This document shows positions 61,088 to 64,000 of a stretch of DNA of 64,000 nucleotides, piece after piece. The DNA comes from CAMCTV01 sp964420985 (GTDB lineage: Bacteria; Bacteroidota; Bacteroidia; Flavobacteriales_D; Sanyastnellaceae), in contig CAYQUT010000014.1 in assembly GCA_964420985.1 (NCBI GenBank), forward strand, positions 1-64,000. Direction: 5' to 3'. Made by a program: the position numbers and the translations under genes. The notes beneath the pieces were generated by a model that saw only the letters and a list, made by a program, of their open reading frames with translations, was not told where the DNA came from and searched no databases. Within the stretch, counting starts at the first letter, position 1. Every line of letters begins with the position of its first letter.

Positions 61088-61616
61088 AGTAGTCAGTAAT
61101 GAGTAGTCAGTAATGAGTAGTCAGTAATGAGTAGTCAGTAATGAGTAGTCAGTGATGAGTAGTCAGTAATGAGTAGTAAGTAATGAGTAATGAGTAATGA
61201 GAAGTGAGTGGAGTTACTCCTTTGCTCTCTGCTCTACTCACTCTTCACTCTTTTCTCCTTTCTCTTCACTCTTCACTCTTCCCTCTTCCCTCTTTTCTCT
61301 TCACTCTTTTCTCTTCCCTCTTTTCTCTTCACTCTTCACTCTTTTCTCTTCCCTCTTTTCTCTTCACTCTTCCCTCTTTTCTCTTCCCTCTTTTCTCTTC
61401 CCTCTTCCCTCTTTTCTCTTCACTCTTTTCTCTTCCCTCTTCCCTCCTCCCTCTTTTCTCTTCCCTCTTTCCTCTTCCCTCTTTTCTCTTCCCTCTTTTC
61501 TCTTCACTCTTCCCTCTTTTCTCTTCCCTCTTTTCTCTTTTCTCTTCCCTCTTCCCTCTTTTCTCTTTTCTCTTTTCTCTTCACTCATAACTCATAACTC
61601 ATCACTCATCACTCCA
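61088..61616. repeat. Heptanucleotide repeat tract: AGTAATG-type, CTCTTYY-type, ACTCATM-type
   Basis: A ~530-bp non-coding tract with a 7-bp period. Left part (61088-61210): seven 14-bp units AGTAGTC+AGTAATG, then single AGTAATG-like heptads. Middle (~61235-61587): nearly pure pyrimidine, units CTCTTCC, CTCTTTT, CTCTTCA. Right part (61586-61616): ACTCATA/ACTCATC heptads, roughly the reverse complement of the left type. The C/T part lacks stop codons in all plus frames, so long frames there are artefacts. The right end supplies the last codons and stop of the RluA-family gene. Confidence 0.9.
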
Positions 61617-62359
61617 TACTGCTTCTGCAAAAACGCATTCCACAAAACCTCCTCCGGCAGAGGCGCTATTATCTCCATCCAATGCTTTTGTGTAGGGTGA
61701 TGAAAACCGATTTTACGCGCATGCAGATGAATACTGGCGTTGTCATTGGTTCTCTTTGACCCATACTTCACATCCCCCTTGATGGGACAGCCCAAGAAGG
61801 CCATGGTAGCCCTGATTTGATGGTGCCTTCCTGTCTTTGGATAAACTTCCACAAAAGTATAATGGTCACTTTCTCCCATTACTTGATAAGACAACTCTGA
61901 CTCCTTTCTATCTTTCCCGTTGTCTTTAAAGGCAAAAGTCTTATTTTGTCTTTCATCTTTCCAGAGGTAATTCACTACCGTACCATTGGGCTTTTCAAAT
62001 TGTCCTTTGACTACTGCCCAATAAGTCTTCTTCACTTCCCGATCCTTGAATGCCACTGTTAATCTAGATAGGGCTTTAGAGGTTTTGGCATACACCACTG
62101 CGCCACTGACTGGACGATCTATGCGATGAACTGTGCCTAAAAAAACTTCTCCCGGTTTATTGTACTTTCTCTTGATGTACTCTTTGACGATGTCAGATAA
62201 AACTACATCACCGGTCCTATCTGCTTGGACAATATCGCTGCTCCGTTTGTTCACGACAATTACGTGATTGTCCTCAAACAAAACTTGCAAATTCTCGACA
62301 TTGGTAGAAATAATAGGCGCTACAGGAACCTGCGACCAATCTTTTTTAGGACTTGCCAT
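61592..62359 (-). CDS. RluA-family pseudouridine synthase
   Basis: 255 residues with no S4 domain. 'LFEDNHVIVVNKRSSDIVQ', catalytic Asp in 'VHRIDRPVSGAVVYAKT', 'KKTYWAVVKG' and 'YPKTGRHHQIRATMAFLGCP' are the family motifs. It isomerises uridine in rRNA or tRNA; the exact target is uncertain. The last residues (GVMSDEL) and the stop are encoded by the heptad repeat, so the original C-terminus may have been altered. It is 3 bp downstream of panB. Confidence 0.92.
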   Translation of the reverse strand: MASPKKDWSQVPVAPIISTNVENLQVLFEDNHVIVVNKRSSDIVQADRTGDVVLSDIVKEYIKRKYNKPGEVFLGTVHRIDRPVSGAVVYAKTSKALSRLTVAFKDREVKKTYWAVVKGQFEKPNGTVVNYLWKDERQNKTFAFKDNGKDRKESELSYQVMGESDHYTFVEVYPKTGRHHQIRATMAFLGCPIKGDVKYGSKRTNDNASIHLHARKIGFHHPTQKHWMEIIAPLPEEVLWNAFLQKQYGVMSDEL

Positions 62360-62362
62360 AGC

Positions 62363-63178
62363 CTAATATTGTTCCTTGGCATTCGGGAAATCCTTGGCCT
62401 TCACGTCTGCGATGTATTGCTTTACAGCATCGTTCATCATCTCCCCCATTTGCGCATACCTTCTTAAAAAACGCGGACTAAAATTCTGGGTCAACCCCAG
62501 CATATCATGCAATACCAAAACCTGTCCATCCACTTCAGAACCAGCACCAATTCCTATGATAGGAATTTCAACAGACTCAGCCACTTGCTTTGCGAGTTTA
62601 GCTGGAATTTTCTCTAAAACAATCGCAAATACCCCTGCAGCCTCTAATAATTTTGCATCGTGCTTTAAGCGCTCTGCCTCCATTTCCTCCTTAGCCCTAA
62701 CTTGATAAGTTCCGAATTTATAAATGCTTTGTGGAGTCAGTCCCAAATGTCCCATAACTGGAATTCCAGCCGTAAGAATGCGTTTAATGCTCTCTTCAAC
62801 TTCGGCTCCTCCTTCAATCTTCACAGCATGTCCGCCCGTTTCTTTCATGATTTTAATGGCTGAATTCAAAGCCTCTTTTGAGTTGCCTTGATAAGAACCA
62901 AAAGGCATATCAACCACTACTAAAGAACGTTGACAAGCCCTTACTACCGAGGCTGCATGATAAATCATTTGATCCAAGGTAATGGGCAAAGTGGTCTCAT
63001 GACCTGCCATTACATTGGATGCGCTATCTCCTACCAAAATAACATCAATGCCCGCAGCATCGATGATGCTGGCCATGGTGAAATCATAGGCAGTGAGCAT
63101 ACTGATTTTTTCCCCGCGTATTTTCATCTCATGTAAGGTATGAGTGGTAACGCGTCTAACTTCCTTGTTTACTGACAT
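62363..63178 (-). CDS. panB: 3-methyl-2-oxobutanoate hydroxymethyltransferase
   Basis: 271 residues from ATG 63178 (MSVNKEVRRV). Makes ketopantoate from the valine oxo acid with methylene-THF, the first step of pantothenate/CoA synthesis. 'SMLTAYDFTMASIIDAAGID', 'ILVGDSASNVMAGHETTLPI', 'VKIEGG', 'VMGHLGLTPQSIYKFGTYQV' and 'IPIIGIGAGSEVDGQVLVLH' are diagnostic. The 125-bp gap to the divergent murA holds no motif I can name firmly. Confidence 0.96.
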   Translation of the reverse strand: MSVNKEVRRVTTHTLHEMKIRGEKISMLTAYDFTMASIIDAAGIDVILVGDSASNVMAGHETTLPITLDQMIYHAASVVRACQRSLVVVDMPFGSYQGNSKEALNSAIKIMKETGGHAVKIEGGAEVEESIKRILTAGIPVMGHLGLTPQSIYKFGTYQVRAKEEMEAERLKHDAKLLEAAGVFAIVLEKIPAKLAKQVAESVEIPIIGIGAGSEVDGQVLVLHDMLGLTQNFSPRFLRRYAQMGEMMNDAVKQYIADVKAKDFPNAKEQY

Positions 63179-63303
63179 GGGGCAAAGGTCGTAAATACCA
63201 ACTAAATGCAAAACATTGTTCGCTATTGAATGTCAATAAATCCTTTTTTGTTTCTAAAATCACATTCATTTATTGATTTTCTTGCCGTCAAATTAGAAGC
63301 ATT

Positions 63304-64000
63304 ATGTCGGCAAAATTCGAAATCGTAGGAGGTCACAAACTACAAGGTGAGGTCATTCCACAAGGGGCAAAAAATGAAGCGTTACAAATTCTTTGCGCCG
63401 TATTGTTAACCCCTGAGCGTGTCGAAATCTCCAACATCCCTGAGATTATTGATGTATTAAAATTGATTGATCTTTTGCAAGATGTTGGGGTGAAAGTGGA
63501 GAAATTGGGTAAGGGTCATTATGCTTTTGAAGCAGCGGACATTGATTTGAACTATTTAACAACGGCGGAATACAAAACCAAAGCTGCCAAATTACGTGGT
63601 TCCATCATGATGGTGGGTCCCATGTTGGGTCGTTATGGCGTTGGATACATTCCCAAGCCAGGTGGAGATAAAATTGGAAGACGCCGATTGGATACCCATT
63701 TCCAGGGCTTCATCAACTTGGGTGCAAAATTTAACTACGACGCCAACGATCATTTTTACAGTGTTGAGGCCAAAGAACTCAAAGGCACTTTTATGCTGTT
63801 GGATGAAGCGTCTGTTACAGGAACAGCCAATATTGTTATGGCTGCTGCTTTGGCGCAAGGCACAACAACAATCTATAACGCAGCGTGTGAACCTTACCTG
63901 CAGCAATTGTGCAAGATGATCAATTCCATGGGCGGAAAAATTGAAGGCATTGGCTCCAATTTATTGATCATTGAGGGAGTAGAAAAATTGAAAGGTTGCA
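63304..64000 (+). CDS. murA: UDP-GlcNAc 1-carboxyvinyltransferase MurA (partial, runs off the window)
   Basis: The first 232 residues are present. MurA adds enolpyruvate to UDP-GlcNAc, the first committed step of peptidoglycan synthesis. 'PQGAKNEALQI' holds the conserved Lys, and 'RGSIMMVGPMLGRYGVG' and 'DEASVTGTANIVMAAALA' are typical. The mobile loop reads 'PGGDKIGRRRLDTH': Asp122 replaces the Cys that fosfomycin alkylates (Cys115 in E. coli). An Asp at this site gives an active but fosfomycin-insensitive enzyme in other bacteria. Starts at ATG 63304. Confidence 0.95.
   Translation, partial: MSAKFEIVGGHKLQGEVIPQGAKNEALQILCAVLLTPERVEISNIPEIIDVLKLIDLLQDVGVKVEKLGKGHYAFEAADIDLNYLTTAEYKTKAAKLRGSIMMVGPMLGRYGVGYIPKPGGDKIGRRRLDTHFQGFINLGAKFNYDANDHFYSVEAKELKGTFMLLDEASVTGTANIVMAAALAQGTTTIYNAACEPYLQQLCKMINSMGGKIEGIGSNLLIIEGVEKLKGC

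Noticed and set aside
61088..61210. Regular 14-bp units as a possible CRISPR array
   Set aside because: Units are contiguous with no unique spacers, and no cas genes are present. This is a simple tandem repeat.
61197..61700. Long open frames in all three plus frames (and one minus frame) over the C/T tract
   Set aside because: A C/T-only repeat has no stop codons, so the openness is compositional. The translations are monotonous Ser/Leu/Phe runs with no start context.
1..64000. tRNA, rRNA, riboswitch, insertion sequence or phage attachment site
   Set aside because: Reading the intergenic gaps by eye showed no cloverleaf, rRNA-like stretch, known riboswitch core or transposase. A covariance-model scan (for example tRNAscan-SE or Infernal) would be decisive and could overturn this.

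Overview
The window looks like chromosomal DNA from a free-living, probably aquatic member of the Bacteroidota (Flavobacteriales or a close relative). The main evidence is the gliding-motility pair gldB/gldC next to nadE, several proteins with type IX secretion (T9SS) C-terminal sorting domains, a PorE-like OmpA protein, a fused E1 alpha/beta 2-oxo acid dehydrogenase and DUF1573 and DUF349 proteins. In addition, -7 boxes of the Bacteroidota type (TAnnTTTG) precede many genes and Shine-Dalgarno sequences are mostly absent. The first 32 bases are a perfect palindrome inside an open reading frame, which suggests a fold-back artefact at the end of an assembled contig.

Layout. 1-1.8 kb: a truncated secreted beta-propeller protein, an orphan T9SS sorting-domain remnant and a ferritin. 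1.85-5.06 kb: a tightly coupled operon of a YfiR-like periplasmic protein, a secreted TPR-like protein and a membrane HAMP/PP2C phosphatase. 5.06-10.6 kb: nadE and an outer-membrane barrel facing gldB-gldC, then a small pair that includes an 18-residue tandem-repeat protein, then an MFS sugar transporter. 10.6-17.5 kb: an active/inactive M16 peptidase pair, ftsE, two glycosyltransferases and a DnaQ-like exonuclease. 17.5-25.6 kb, mostly minus strand: a PorE-like protein, an E2 acyltransferase, a PDZ-alpha/beta hydrolase, an AraC regulator, a WG-repeat protein and an ElaA-type acetyltransferase.

25.6-43.2 kb is dense housekeeping: an ABC-F ATPase, sucA, mfd, hldD, a PTPS-II-type pterin synthase overlapping folE, a Bax-inhibitor-1 family membrane protein, pabB, tilS, recX, a DUF349 protein and kup. 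An interspersed hairpin-rich repeat lies just before kup. 43.3-49.4 kb holds a 1705-residue T9SS adhesin-like protein with 13 Cys-rich repeats and five PKD-like modules, followed by two DUF1573 paralogues.

49.4-53.2 kb is the most accessory-looking stretch: an HTH antitoxin plus an AbiEii-type nucleotidyltransferase, with twin inverted repeats as candidate operators and flanked by two almost identical terminators, then a stand-alone HsdR-N-like nuclease translationally coupled to small secreted proteins, and an XRE regulator. 53.2-64 kb: a pseudo-esterase with a T9SS tail behind a TonB-dependent receptor, the fused E1, trxB, a ~530-bp heptanucleotide repeat tract, an RluA-family synthase, panB and the start of a murA with Asp in place of the fosfomycin-target Cys.

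Functionally the window mixes core metabolism (NAD, folate/pterin, pantothenate, TCA cycle, branched-chain oxo acids, peptidoglycan, LPS heptose) with the envelope, secretion and gliding machinery typical of the phylum, and a small defence or addiction cluster. I saw no rRNA, tRNA, CRISPR array or insertion sequence.
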